This document shows, piece after piece, positions 26,327-37,198 of a stretch of DNA of 47,268 nt. The translations under genes and the position numbers were made by a program. Numbering within the stretch: position 1 is the first letter of the stretch; every line of letters starts with the position of its first letter. A model generated the notes under the pieces. That model was not told the DNA's origin and made no database searches. It saw nothing but the letters and a program-made list of their open reading frames with translations. This DNA is from Brevundimonas abyssalis TAR-001 (lineage in GTDB: Bacteria > Pseudomonadota > Alphaproteobacteria > Caulobacterales > Caulobacteraceae), in the NCBI RefSeq assembly GCF_000466985.1, contig NZ_BATC01000016.1, positions 1 to 47,268 on the forward strand, given 5' to 3'.

Positions 26327-28282
26327 ATGGCTCACGACGCCGCCATTCATGACGAGGCCTTCGCCGACGCCGTGCGGCGTCGGCGCAAGAATTTGCTCAT
26401 CCGCATGGGGGTGGGCGTCGTCGGCGTGCTGGTCTTCTCGCCTGTGATTGGCCCCCAGATAGCCCTGGCGTGGATCGCGACCTATTTCCTGGTCCAACTG
26501 GTGGACGCTCTGGCCTGTTCGCCCATTTCCTCGGGCAAGGCGGAAACCCTGCCGCCGTGGCGCAAACTGATCGCGGGAATCGCCATCGCCGCCAGCACGG
26601 CGGTCTATGGCTTTTTCGCTTTGCCGCTGTGGCAACTGGGGGGTCTGGCGGGCGGCATCTGCGCGGTTCTGATCCTGACCGGCGGCATGATGAACGCCCT
26701 GGTGGTGTCGGGCCGGTCGACCTTCATGCTGGGCCTGAATCTGACCCCGCTGGTCTTGTATCTGGCGGCCACCCCCCTGCTGATGATGGCCGAAGGCGCC
26801 GGACGGGCCGCAGCCACGGCGGCGGCTGTCATTTGCGTGACCATCCTCGCCTTTACCTTGGCCGCCTACGCCAGCAACGCGCGCCTGGCCGAATCCGAAC
26901 GGCAGGCCCAACGCGATTCGGACCGCCGCCGTCGTGAGGCGGAGAGCGCTGTCGCGGGCAAGTCCGCCTTCGTCGCCACCGTCAGCCACGATCTCAGAAC
27001 ACCCCTGTCGGCTATCCTGACGGGCGCCCATGAACTGGAGGTCCGCGCCCAGGACGCCGCCTCCCGGGAGAACGCGGCCCTGATCGGAGAAGCGGGCCGG
27101 ATGATGAAGACCCTGCTGGATCATCTGCTGGACCACGCCAAGCTCGAGGCGGGGCGCATGGAGGTGGAGACTGAGACCTTCAACCTGCGCCAGGTGCTGG
27201 CCCGCACCCTGCGCCTGTGGCAGCGCGAGGCCGTGGACCAGGGCCTGCGCCTGCGTCTGGAGGGGGCGGCCCATGCGCCGGCCTGGGTCGTGGGTGACGC
27301 CACCCGCATCCGTCAGGTGCTGAACAACCTGATCTCCAACGCCCTCAAATTCACCCAGGACGGCGCGGTGACCATCCGCATCCGCGCCTGGGACCAGGAC
27401 CCGGACGCGACGGCCCTGATCATCGAGGTGATCGACACCGGGCCCGGCATGAACGCCCAACAGCTGTCACGCCTGTTCACGCCCTTCGACCAGACTGAAA
27501 GCGGCGTCAGCGCCCGCCATGGCGGCACGGGCCTGGGCCTGAGCATCAGCCGGGAGCTGGCCCAGTTGATGGGCGGCTGGCTGACCGCGCGCAGCACCAA
27601 GGGGGAGGGGGCGACGTTCACCCTGGCCCTCACCCTGCCGAGGGCCCCAGCGCCGGACGCGCCGCCCGTGGAGGCCCCCGAATCCCGCGACCGCAGCGCC
27701 CACAGCCGTCCATTGTCGAGCGCGCGATCCCTTGAGCCCGCGCCCACGCCGTCCAGACCCGAGCCCCTCCCCGTCACCACCCCGCAGACCGTGGAGCCTC
27801 CAGTCACGGCTGGGACGACCGCCGCCGACGAAGCCCCGTGCATTGACGACGAACCTGAAACGGCGGCGGAGGAGTCCGCAGAGCGGCCCCTGCGTGTGCT
27901 GGTGGTGGATGACCACGAGATCAATCGCCGCGCCGTCCAGCTGATCCTGACGCCGCTGGGCGTCGAGATCGCTACGGCGGTGGACGGCCTGGCCGCCCTG
28001 ACCGCCGCGGAGGTCCAGACCTACGACGTGATCTTCATGGACGTCCGCATGCCCGAACTGGATGGCCGAGAGACCACGCGGCGGCTGCGCGCGGGCGACG
28101 GCCCGAACCGCGCCACGCCGGTGATCGCCGTGACCGCCGACACGGCCCAGGACGACATCGACGCCTGCATGGCGGCTGGCATGGACTATTTCGTGTCGAA
28201 GCCCCTCACCCCGGCGGCTCTGCTGGGCGCCCTCAACCACGTCCTGGCCGAAGCGGCGACGCGCGAAACCGAGGCCGCCTAA
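26327..28282 (+). CDS. Hybrid sensor histidine kinase with receiver domain
   Basis: 651 residues. The N-terminal 180 residues hold several membrane segments (LLIRMGVGVVGVLVFSPVIG to AAAVICVTILAFTLAAYA) and no recognised extracellular sensor domain. A basic coiled stretch follows (RLAESERQAQRDSDRRRREAE). The dimerisation box is FVATVSHDLRTPLS, with H221. The ATPase domain has RQVLNNLISNALKFT, IEVIDTGPGMN and HGGTGLGLSIS. A Pro/Ala-rich linker of about 90 residues leads to a receiver domain with LVVDDHEINRRAV, D572 in IFMDVRMPELDG and the KP of FVSKPLT. The output probably passes to a separate histidine phosphotransferase; none is nearby. It ends overlapping the stop of the convergent vsr gene by four bases. 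Confidence 0.93.
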   Translation: MAHDAAIHDEAFADAVRRRRKNLLIRMGVGVVGVLVFSPVIGPQIALAWIATYFLVQLVDALACSPISSGKAETLPPWRKLIAGIAIAASTAVYGFFALPLWQLGGLAGGICAVLILTGGMMNALVVSGRSTFMLGLNLTPLVLYLAATPLLMMAEGAGRAAATAAAVICVTILAFTLAAYASNARLAESERQAQRDSDRRRREAESAVAGKSAFVATVSHDLRTPLSAILTGAHELEVRAQDAASRENAALIGEAGRMMKTLLDHLLDHAKLEAGRMEVETETFNLRQVLARTLRLWQREAVDQGLRLRLEGAAHAPAWVVGDATRIRQVLNNLISNALKFTQDGAVTIRIRAWDQDPDATALIIEVIDTGPGMNAQQLSRLFTPFDQTESGVSARHGGTGLGLSISRELAQLMGGWLTARSTKGEGATFTLALTLPRAPAPDAPPVEAPESRDRSAHSRPLSSARSLEPAPTPSRPEPLPVTTPQTVEPPVTAGTTAADEAPCIDDEPETAAEESAERPLRVLVVDDHEINRRAVQLILTPLGVEIATAVDGLAALTAAEVQTYDVIFMDVRMPELDGRETTRRLRAGDGPNRATPVIAVTADTAQDDIDACMAAGMDYFVSKPLTPAALLGALNHVLAEAATRETEAA

Positions 28283-28692
28283 AGGCCGAGGAAGGACCGC
28301 AGGTGCGCATTCAGCGCGTCTGGGTTCTTCAGGTCGCATTCCCACACCGTGAGCACCCGCCAGCCATCGGCGATCAGCGCCTGTTCTGACGCCCGGTCGC
28401 GCTCCCGGTTGCGCCCGATTTTGGCGCGCCAGTAGTCGCCGTTGGCCTTGGGCTCCCGGGCGCCTCGCGCGCAGTCATGGCCATGCCAGAAGCAGCCATG
28501 GACGAAGATCACGGCCCGTCGTCCCTTCATCACCACGTCCGGCCGCCCCGGCAGGTCCGCACCCCCAAGACGATACCCGACGCCCAGCGCCTTCAGCGCC
28601 CGCCGCACGGTCATCTCCGGACCGGTGTCGCGCCCCTTTATCAGCCGCATCACGGCGCTGCGTTTTTCGGGCGTGAAGACGTCTGTGGTCAT
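28279..28692 (-). CDS. vsr: Very-short-patch mismatch repair endonuclease (Vsr)
   Basis: 137 residues from ATG 28692 (MTTDVFTPEKRSAVMRLIKG); upstream in-frame starts at 28749 and 28758 are possible but would add a non-conserved tail. Vsr nicks beside T:G mismatches made by deamination of 5-methylcytosine. Motifs seen: RSAVMRLIKGRDTGPEM, RPDVVMKGRRAVIFVHGCFWHGHDC (active-site Asp and the zinc/His region), and WRVLTVWECDL. The usual partner, a cytosine-5 methyltransferase, is not in the window. The gene converges on the histidine kinase with a 4-base overlap and has no strong ribosome site. Confidence 0.88.
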   Translation of the reverse strand: MTTDVFTPEKRSAVMRLIKGRDTGPEMTVRRALKALGVGYRLGGADLPGRPDVVMKGRRAVIFVHGCFWHGHDCARGAREPKANGDYWRAKIGRNRERDRASEQALIADGWRVLTVWECDLKNPDALNAHLRSFLGL

Positions 28693-28792
28693 GAACTGCG
28701 ACGCCGGGGCCTTCCTGCGGTCTCTGGATCCCACCAGAGGGCCAGCCATGCCCTTCAAGCAGCGAGCCTCCGTGCGGCGAGCGATAGGGCGC

Positions 28793-29281
28793 TTAAGAAA
28801 GCTGCGTCAGGAGATGCTCGGCTGAGGACACCTTGAACTCGCCGCCCTGCTCCACGTTCAGCTCGGTCACTACGCCGTCCTTGATCAGCATGGAGTAGCG
28901 CTGCGACCGGTGGCCCATGCCGAAGCCCGTGGCGTCCAGCTCCAGGCCCAGCTTCTTGGTGAAGTCGCCGTTGCCGTCGGCCACCAGCAGGACGTCTTCG
29001 CCGGTCAGGCCCTGCTGCTCGGCCCAGGCGCCCATGACGAAGGGGTCGTTGACCGACACGCCCACGATCCGGTCCACGCCCTTGGCCTTCAGTTCGTCGT
29101 GCTTGTCCTTGAAGCCCGGCAGGTGGCGGGCCGAGCAGGTGGGGGTGAAGGCGCCGGGCACCGCGAAAAGGGCCGTGGTTCCCTTGCCGAACAGTTCGCC
29201 GGTGGACAGAGGTTTGGGCCCCTCGGGCGTCATGGTGGCGAGGGTGGCGTCGGGCAGGCGGTCGCCGGGCTTGATGGTCAT
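28793..29281 (-). CDS. Peroxiredoxin (Prx5 / glutaredoxin-type)
   Basis: 162 residues from ATG 29281 with AAGGAG six bases upstream, which decides the start. It reduces hydrogen peroxide and organic peroxides. The catalytic motif is VPGAFTPTCSARHLPGF, with the peroxidatic cysteine, and the family stretches GVSVNDPFVMGAWAEQQ and ATGFGMGHRSQRYSMLI are present. No second conserved cysteine was seen, so it should be recycled by glutaredoxin or thioredoxin. It is a cytosolic protein without a signal peptide. It lies downstream of rpmB on the same strand, separated by a terminator, and is probably transcribed on its own. Confidence 0.94.
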   Translation of the reverse strand: MTIKPGDRLPDATLATMTPEGPKPLSTGELFGKGTTALFAVPGAFTPTCSARHLPGFKDKHDELKAKGVDRIVGVSVNDPFVMGAWAEQQGLTGEDVLLVADGNGDFTKKLGLELDATGFGMGHRSQRYSMLIKDGVVTELNVEQGGEFKVSSAEHLLTQLS

Positions 29282-29342
29282 GGATGGCTCCTTCGGGGTT
29301 GTCTGCGACAGATAGAGACCCGCGATGGCCATTCCAAGCGCC

Positions 29343-29377
29343 GCAAAGCAAAAGGGCCGGCGTTTCCGCCGGCCCTT
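29343..29377 (-). terminator. Rho-independent terminator of rpmB
   Basis: A perfect 11-bp stem (AAGGGCCGGCG and complement, 29352-29377) with a 4-base loop. On the minus strand it is followed by TTTTGCTTT. It starts 24 bases after the rpmB stop. Confidence 0.88.
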
Positions 29378-29400
29378 CAGAATGCTCGTTCGTCGCCCGA

Positions 29401-29697
29401 TCAGGCGGCGGCTTGTTCCGCCAGCTTGGCGCGGACCTGACGCTTGATGCGTTGGGCCTTGACCGACAGCTGCTCGTCACGGGCCTTGACGATGAACACG
29501 TCCAGGCCGCCCTTGTAGTCCAGGGTGCGCAGCGCAGCGTTGGAGATGCGCAGGGAGAAGGTCTGGCCCAGCGATTCCGAAGCCAGCTTGACCGTCTTCA
29601 GCGACGGCAGGAACCGGCGCTTGGTCTTGACATTGGAGTGGCTGACGCTGTGGCCGACCATCGGGCCGATCCCGGTGAGTTCGCAACGACGCGACAT
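29401..29697 (-). CDS. rpmB: 50S ribosomal protein L28
   Basis: 98 residues, starting MSRRCELTGIGPMVGHSVSHSN, the usual L28 beginning, from ATG 29697 with AAGGA upstream. It contains KTKRRFLPSLKTVKLASESLG and ends with an alphaproteobacterial-type basic helix (RQVRAKLAEQAAA). It is a structural component of the large ribosomal subunit. It is preceded by a recognisable sigma-70-type promoter and followed by a terminator, so it is a single-gene unit. Confidence 0.97.
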   Translation of the reverse strand: MSRRCELTGIGPMVGHSVSHSNVKTKRRFLPSLKTVKLASESLGQTFSLRISNAALRTLDYKGGLDVFIVKARDEQLSVKAQRIKRQVRAKLAEQAAA

Positions 29698-29790
29698 CGT
29701 CAAAATCCTTGGCAGGCGGGCGGACCAAACGGCCGCGCGGCGCATGAAACAGTTGCGCGCGGGGGCAGGGGCTCCCGCGCGAGAGGGGGC

Positions 29791-29820
29791 CGTATAGGCG
29801 CACAGGCCCCTTTGCGTCAA
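29791..29820 (-). promoter_or_regulatory. Sigma-70-type promoter of rpmB
   Basis: On the minus strand TTGACG (29820-29815), an 18-base spacer, then TATACG (29796-29791). This places transcription start about 85 bases before the rpmB ATG, with a G+C-rich leader. Confidence 0.6.
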
Positions 29821-29925
29821 GGCCTTCGGACTCTTTCGCCCAGTGAGGGAACAGCCATTGTTCAGCCCCCGTTCAAGCGCCATCTGTAGGATCGACTGTC
29901 AACATCGCCGCATGAAAGAGCGACC

Positions 29926-30390
29926 ATGAAGACCATGACTCCCAAGCGACGCGTCCTGACGCTCGGCTCCGGCCTCGCCGCCGTGGCCGCCCTGTCGGTC
30001 GCGACGGGCCCGCACGCCCAGACTCCCGCGCCCGATCAGCCCCAGCCCGGCTACTGGGAATACACCACCAGCGTCATGGGCGTCCGTGACACTGAACAGA
30101 AATGCGTTCGCCCCAGCGAGATCCACCGCTTCTTCAACGGGCTGTCCACGCGCCGCTGGCAGTGCACATATCCGGTGCGCGAAGTCGGCGGAGGCAACTC
30201 CCGTTTCGAGGGCACTTGTCAGGACAGACGCGGTCGGACCGTCAATGTGCGCCTGAACGGCCCGTACGCCAGCGAGAGCTTCCGCTTTAACGGCGGCGCT
30301 CAGTTGGCCCGCGGCACGCCCTACATCCCCGCCAGCATCACTGCGCGCCGCATCTCGGCCCAGTGCCCTGCGGACGCCGAGTACTTCTGA
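29926..30390 (+). CDS. Secreted DUF3617-like protein
   Basis: 154 residues with a signal peptide (LTLGSGLAAVAALSVATGPHAQ). The mature part has GYWEYTTSVMGVRDTEQKC, EIHRFFNGLSTRRWQCTYPV and FEGTCQDRRGRTVNVRLNG, which follow the pattern of DUF3617-type proteins (a beta-rich domain with paired cysteines). Four cysteines may form two disulfides in the periplasm. Function unknown. ATG 29926 and ATG 29935 are both possible starts. It is divergent from rpmB and convergent with the glycosyltransferase-like gene. Confidence 0.8.
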   Translation: MKTMTPKRRVLTLGSGLAAVAALSVATGPHAQTPAPDQPQPGYWEYTTSVMGVRDTEQKCVRPSEIHRFFNGLSTRRWQCTYPVREVGGGNSRFEGTCQDRRGRTVNVRLNGPYASESFRFNGGAQLARGTPYIPASITARRISAQCPADAEYF

Positions 30391-30409
30391 GCGTGCAGGC
30401 CGCTGGAGG

Positions 30410-32107
30410 TCAGGACTGACCTTCGGCGGCCCCTGCCGCCGATCTGGCCGCCTCGATCCGCCGCAGCAGTTGTATGAACGTCTCGTCCGTCGGGATCAGG
30501 TTCACGGCCGCCACGGCTGCGTCGTGGGCCTGATCCAGCCGCTCCAGCAGGAACAGGGCGCGCGCCTTCAGCCAGTGTGCCTGGCCCAGGTCAGGCTGGA
30601 CAGCGATCGCCCGCTCGGCGACAGCCAACGCGGCCTCCGCACCTGAGGCCCGTTCCTGGGTCAGCAGCTTGCGCCCAAGAAACGTCAGCGCGGCCGCCGG
30701 AACGCCATCCATTTCGGACATCCGGCGCAGGACCTTCAGGCCGTCCTCGTTACGGCCCAGCCGATACAGCTGGCGGGCATGGGCGAACAGGTCGTTGGGT
30801 CCTGCGTCAGGCAGTTCGGCCAGGCGGCCGGTAACCACTCCGGCGCCGACTTCATCTCTGGCCTTTAAGCGGTGCGACAGACAGCGCGTCAGGAACGACC
30901 GATCCGACATCCGCCGGATGATCAGGTCGGGCCGCACATCCAGCCGATAGGATCGCAGCAGCAAGATCTCGATCTCGCTTCGGTCTGCCTCGGTCGCCAT
31001 GTCATGCAGCCGCAGCATGTGATCGACCATGTCGTGGGCGCGTCTCTCCATGGCCAGCAGGCCGGAGCGTTTTCGATCCTCGTCCTGGCGGCCCGCAATC
31101 TCCAGCCCCTGATCCGCCCGCCATGCTTCCACGTGGCTACGCACGCGATGGAACACGGCCTCTTCGTCGCTGGTATTCACCCAGTATTCGTTGAGCAGGA
31201 AGCCCAGCTGGCGACGGATGCGTTCTGGCGGGGGGCCTGCTGACACATCGAACGCCGCGTCGAGCTCATCCAGCGTCGAGAGCGGCGTGGTCATGTGCGC
31301 ATACTCGCTCGCCGCCAGGGTGAAAACCGGCTTGCCGTGCACCAGCGCCTGAACGCCGACGCCCGAGTTGGCCGCCAGGACCGCCGCGCTTGATGCGATC
31401 AGATCGTGAATGGAGGCGTCCGACACCGTTACGAACTCCGAGCGGGCGGCCGCTTCCAGCGCCTGGACGATATGGTCTGATCCACACAACGGATGTCGCT
31501 TCACCACGACGGGCCGTCGCAGCCGTTCAGCCGTCTGCACCAGGGCCTCCAGCACCTCGAACTGGGCGAAACGGCTCAGTTTGAGCACTTCGTCATTATT
31601 GACCTGCAAGGGGTAGAAGACCGCGAACCGTTCCCCGGACGTCGCCGCGCGACGACCGGGCTGGGCGTAACGAGACAGATTCTCGGTTCGAAAGCGGTGC
31701 TGGTAGCTGGCGATCACCGCGTCCGCCGCCGCCAGATCGTATTGCGCGCTCCGGGCCTGCAGCGCCGGATCCTGGGCCAGGGCGCACCAGCCGCTATAGC
31801 CCCGTGGGTCCAGGTACCAGAGGTCCGGCAGGGCCGCGCCCTTGATGCAATAGGCGCCCGGCCCGGGTTCCCGGGCATGGTAGGCGTAATGCAGACCCTC
31901 GGCGGGGTCCGGCCGGTGCAGGGTGTCCGAATAGGGCCGGAACGGCCGCGCGACGATCTCGCAGCCCAGACGCGACAGGGCGGCGAACAGGCTGACATAG
32001 GTCGTCCGCACGTCGGCCCGGTCCGGATCATCCGACTTCCAGAAATAATTCGGAATGTCGACAAAGACCTTCACCGCGTCCCCCGTCTCCCCTGCAGGCC
32101 GATCCAT
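30410..32107 (-). CDS. Capsule-type glycosyltransferase-like protein with C-terminal TPR-like repeats
   Basis: 565 residues from ATG 32107, or a few more from 32191. The first half resembles capsular polysaccharide proteins of the KpsC/KpsS type (beta-Kdo transferases): VVVKRHPLCGSDHIVQALE, VTVSDASIHDLIASSAAV and LAANSGVGVQALVHGKPVFTLA, where the invariant HP and the S/N-GVG..LVHGKPV loop appear. The second half is helical, with a TPR-like arrangement at about residues 430-550 (HARQLYRLGRNEDGLKVLRRM; AVAERAIAVQPDLGQAHWLKARALFLLERL). It may transfer sugar to a surface polysaccharide while the repeats bind a partner. No other capsule gene is adjacent. Confidence 0.7.
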   Translation of the reverse strand: MDRPAGETGDAVKVFVDIPNYFWKSDDPDRADVRTTYVSLFAALSRLGCEIVARPFRPYSDTLHRPDPAEGLHYAYHAREPGPGAYCIKGAALPDLWYLDPRGYSGWCALAQDPALQARSAQYDLAAADAVIASYQHRFRTENLSRYAQPGRRAATSGERFAVFYPLQVNNDEVLKLSRFAQFEVLEALVQTAERLRRPVVVKRHPLCGSDHIVQALEAAARSEFVTVSDASIHDLIASSAAVLAANSGVGVQALVHGKPVFTLAASEYAHMTTPLSTLDELDAAFDVSAGPPPERIRRQLGFLLNEYWVNTSDEEAVFHRVRSHVEAWRADQGLEIAGRQDEDRKRSGLLAMERRAHDMVDHMLRLHDMATEADRSEIEILLLRSYRLDVRPDLIIRRMSDRSFLTRCLSHRLKARDEVGAGVVTGRLAELPDAGPNDLFAHARQLYRLGRNEDGLKVLRRMSEMDGVPAAALTFLGRKLLTQERASGAEAALAVAERAIAVQPDLGQAHWLKARALFLLERLDQAHDAAVAAVNLIPTDETFIQLLRRIEAARSAAGAAEGQS

Positions 32108-32206
32108 CGACACCCGGCCTGGCCATCCAAAGTGGACCCGGCGGCCACAAACAGGAACGCCGACCTTTACGGCCGGGCGTTCTGAAATCAATCAGGAAGC
32201 GACGGA

Positions 32207-32743
32207 TCAGGCTGCTTCGGCTGCGGGCGGCGTGATGGCCTTCTTGGCGCTCAGCGACTTGGCCAGCAGGGCCACGGCTTCATCCTTCTCGATGCGGTTG
32301 GCGGCCGCCACCTCGCGGGCCATGCGGTCCAGCGCCGATTCATAGAGCTGACGCTCCGAATAGGACTGTTCCGGCTGGCTGTCGGCGCGGTGCAGGTCGC
32401 GAACCACCTCGGCGATGGAGATCAGATCGCCCGAGTTGATCTTGGCTTCGTATTCCTGGGCCCGGCGCGACCACATGGTGCGCTTGACGCGGGCGCGGCC
32501 CTTGAGGGTCGTCAGCGCCTTGGTCACCACGTCCTCGGCGGCCAGCGAACGCAGGCCGGCGGTCTTGGCCTTGGCGGTGGGGACGCGCAGGGTCATCTTC
32601 TCGTGGTCGAAGGTCACCACATAGACCTCCAGCGACATGCCTGCGACCTCCTGGGTCTCCACGGCCGCCACCTTGCCGACGCCGTGCGCCGGATAGACCA
32701 CGCTGTCGCCCACCTTGAATTCAAGACCGCTCTTGCTCGTCAT
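32207..32743 (-). CDS. carD: CarD/CdnL-family RNA-polymerase-binding regulator
   Basis: 178 residues, FKVGDSVVYPAHGVGKVAAVE at the start (the Tudor-like RNA-polymerase-interacting domain), then a helical DNA-binding domain with LKGRARVKRTMWSRRAQEYEAKINSGDLISIAEVVRDLHRA. This family binds the RNA polymerase beta subunit and stabilises open complexes, especially at rRNA promoters. The Ala-rich tail (KKAITPPAAEAA) is common in Alphaproteobacteria. The gene lies downstream of fdxA on the same strand, with a promoter and a leader of about 200 bases between. Confidence 0.95.
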   Translation of the reverse strand: MTSKSGLEFKVGDSVVYPAHGVGKVAAVETQEVAGMSLEVYVVTFDHEKMTLRVPTAKAKTAGLRSLAAEDVVTKALTTLKGRARVKRTMWSRRAQEYEAKINSGDLISIAEVVRDLHRADSQPEQSYSERQLYESALDRMAREVAAANRIEKDEAVALLAKSLSAKKAITPPAAEAA

Positions 32744-33055
32744 ATCAAATCCTTTCAGCGGCGAAGACGGGGCGCTCGTTCAGGGCATGCAAGGTCATCG
32801 ACGGCGATGCGGGGTCGCCGACAATCAGCATGCAAAAACTAGAAACGAGAACGGGACACCCAACCTCTGGCCGATCCCGCCTTCCAGGGCGGGATTCTTT
32901 AACGAACGCGGGCGGCGCGCTGTAAAGCGGCGACCGCCCGACCCAATGAGCGATAATCTATCACAAAACCGCACAATTTCAAAATGTCCGCGTTGCGCGG
33001 TCGGGCATTCGCCGCCGGAGGCGACCGTGGCGGAATTGAGGCGCAAAAAGCCCGC
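32744..33055 (-). promoter_or_regulatory. carD promoter and long leader
   Basis: This 312-base gene-free stretch holds a sigma-70-like promoter on the minus strand: TTGAAA (32982-32977), 16 bases, TAGATT (32960-32955). The leader of about 200 bases contains a hairpin with an 8-bp stem (ATCCCGCC/GGCGGGAT, 32874-32895). Nothing else was recognised in it. Confidence 0.45.
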
Positions 33056-33397
33056 TCAGGAACCCTTGCCGGGGGCCGTGGAGAAATACTTCTCGAACTT
33101 GCCCGTCTCGCGCTCGAACTGTTCCTTGTCGGCCGGGGGTTCGCCCTTGACGGTGATGTTGGGCCAGACCTTGGCGTACTCGGCATTGATCTGCAGCCAC
33201 TTGCCGTCCGGCTCGTCCTCGGTGTCGGGCTTGATGGCGTCCACCGGGCACTCCGGCTCGCACACGCCGCAGTCGATGCACTCGTCCGGGCTGATGACCA
33301 GGAAGTTCTCACCCTCGTAGAAGCAGTCCACCGGACAGACCTCCACGCAGTCCATGAACTTGCATCTCACACAGGCGTCGGTGACGATGTAGGTCAT
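33056..33397 (-). CDS. fdxA: 7Fe (3Fe-4S/4Fe-4S) ferredoxin
   Basis: 113 residues from ATG 33397 ([20 protein letters not shown]). Cysteine patterns [17 protein letters not shown] and [16 protein letters not shown] bind one 3Fe-4S and one 4Fe-4S cluster in the Azotobacter FdI-like arrangement; the long C-terminal part ([19 protein letters not shown]) is typical. It is an electron carrier whose partner is not identified. It belongs to the block helicase/S4/fdxA/carD on the minus strand, but the yceI-like gene on the other strand lies between it and the S4 gene. Confidence 0.96.
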   Translation of the reverse strand: MTYIVTDACVRCKFMDCVEVCPVDCFYEGENFLVISPDECIDCGVCEPECPVDAIKPDTEDEPDGKWLQINAEYAKVWPNITVKGEPPADKEQFERETGKFEKYFSTAPGKGS

Positions 33398-33564
33398 CGA
33401 GGGTCGCGGGTCCGGGCGCGGTTTCAGGAACGGGTCGCGGAAATGGCCCTCGCGCGCGATCAAGTCAACCGCAGTTCCTCTGGCGCGGAGCGAGAGAGCC
33501 CCTATCTGTAACTCTGGCGATTGCCAATCCGGCGCGCCGCATGCTCACAAGGAGGACCCGTTCC

Positions 33565-34191
33565 ATGCCGTCATTCAGACCCGCCGCCTTCGCCGCCATC
33601 CTCGCCGCCGCCGCGACTGCGGGCGCCGTCACCGCCCAGGATCCGTTCGTCACCGACCCGGCCCAGGTGCGCGCCGGCGTCTATGATCTGGACGCGAGCC
33701 ACGGCAAGATCACCTGGTCGGTCAGCCACCTGGGCTTCTCCACCTATGTGGGCCAGTTCGTGAACGTCTCGGGCGAACTGACCCTGGACCCCGCCAATCC
33801 GGTCAACAGCGCCCTCAGCGCCACCATCCCGCTGGCCGATGTGGCCTCCAATGACGACGCCCTGGACGGCCACCTGCGCACGGCTGACTTCTTCGACGTT
33901 GAAAACCATCCGACGGCGACCTTCGTCGCCACCTCCATCGTGGTGGATGACGACGATGCGGACGAGGCCACCGTCACCGGCGACCTGACCCTTCGCGGCG
34001 TCACACGCCCGGTGGTCATGGAGGTTGAGTTCAACCAGGCGGGCGTGAACCCCGTGAACCAGCGCTACACCGTCGGCTTCGACGGCGAGGCCACCATTCA
34101 GCGTTCGGAATTCGGCATCGCCTACGGCCTGCCCCTGCTGGGCGACGAGGTCGAGCTGCACATCGAAGGCGAGTTCATCCTTCGGGACTAG
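33565..34191 (+). CDS. YceI-family secreted lipid-binding protein
   Basis: 208 residues from ATG 33565, with AAGGAGG nine bases upstream, which decides the start over an in-frame ATG at 33541. The signal peptide ends GAVTAQ. YceI motifs are clear: YDLDASHGKITWSVSHLGFSTYVGQF, DGHLRTADFFDVENHPTATF and GVTRPVVMEVEFN. YceI proteins are lipocalin-like beta-barrels that bind isoprenoid chains in the periplasm, and some are induced by stress. The gene converges with the S4 gene, overlapping its 3' end by 17 bases. Confidence 0.95.
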   Translation: MPSFRPAAFAAILAAAATAGAVTAQDPFVTDPAQVRAGVYDLDASHGKITWSVSHLGFSTYVGQFVNVSGELTLDPANPVNSALSATIPLADVASNDDALDGHLRTADFFDVENHPTATFVATSIVVDDDDADEATVTGDLTLRGVTRPVVMEVEFNQAGVNPVNQRYTVGFDGEATIQRSEFGIAYGLPLLGDEVELHIEGEFILRD

Positions 34192-34455
34192 GGGTGGAGT
34201 ACAGGGCGCGGGCCTCCTCGGGCGGTCCGCGCCGCACGCCCAGGGCGGTGATGCGCACCGCAGTCACGCGGCCGCCGATGGCGAAAACCAGTTCGTCGCC
34301 GATCCGCACCGTGCGGCCGGGCCGGTCCACGCGCTGCTGAACGCCCCCACGGGTGACGCGCACCCGGCCCGCCTCCACAAAAGCCGCCGCAAGCGCCCGG
34401 GTCCGCATGAACCGCGCCCGGTGCAGCCACACGTCCAACCGGCAGGCCTCGTCGC

Positions 34456-34459
<4 letters not shown>
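34175..34459 (-). CDS. S4-domain RNA-binding protein (Hsp15-like)
   Basis: 94 residues. The S4 domain covers the N-terminal 55 residues: CRLDVWLHRARFMRTRALAAAFVEAGRVRVTRGGVQQRVD. The tail RGPPEEARALYSTP matches the Hsp15-like family, which binds rRNA or stalled 50S subunits. The start overlaps the helicase stop (ATGA, 34456-34459), so it is co-translated with the helicase. Its 3' end overlaps the convergent yceI-like gene by 17 bases. Confidence 0.93.
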
Positions 34460-36944
<2,485 letters not shown>

Positions 36945-37014
36945 GACGGCTCCAAGGTGGCGACGTCCGGGCCAGGACTCAAGCGCGGCGGCGCGCAGGT
37001 AAACGGCGCGCGGG

Positions 37015-37115
37015 GATTCAGGGAACAGGGGCGAAACGAATCAGGACCGAATCACCGACTTCCCCCGATTCAGGATTTGTTCCCTACAAGATATTGTATC
37101 TTAATGGGGTTTAAC
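37015..37115. promoter_or_regulatory. Cell-cycle-type control region: GANTC cluster, nested palindrome and TTAA pair
   Basis: GANTC sites lie at 37015, 37038, 37049 and 37067, with one more (GACTC) at 36976. Next comes TACAA-GATA-TTGTA (37086-37099), overlapping AAGATA-TTG-TATCTT (37089-37103), both perfect inverted repeats. TTAA-N6-TTAACCA (37102-37118) resembles a CtrA site (usual spacing N7). The region separates the divergent helicase and DUF983 genes. Confidence 0.5.
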
Positions 37116-37198
37116 CACTAGAGAGTTCTGGGGCGGCGCGGCGTTGTGGCGCGGCCCAGGGTCCTGTCAGAAGCCGGGCAGAGGCCTATATTAATCAC

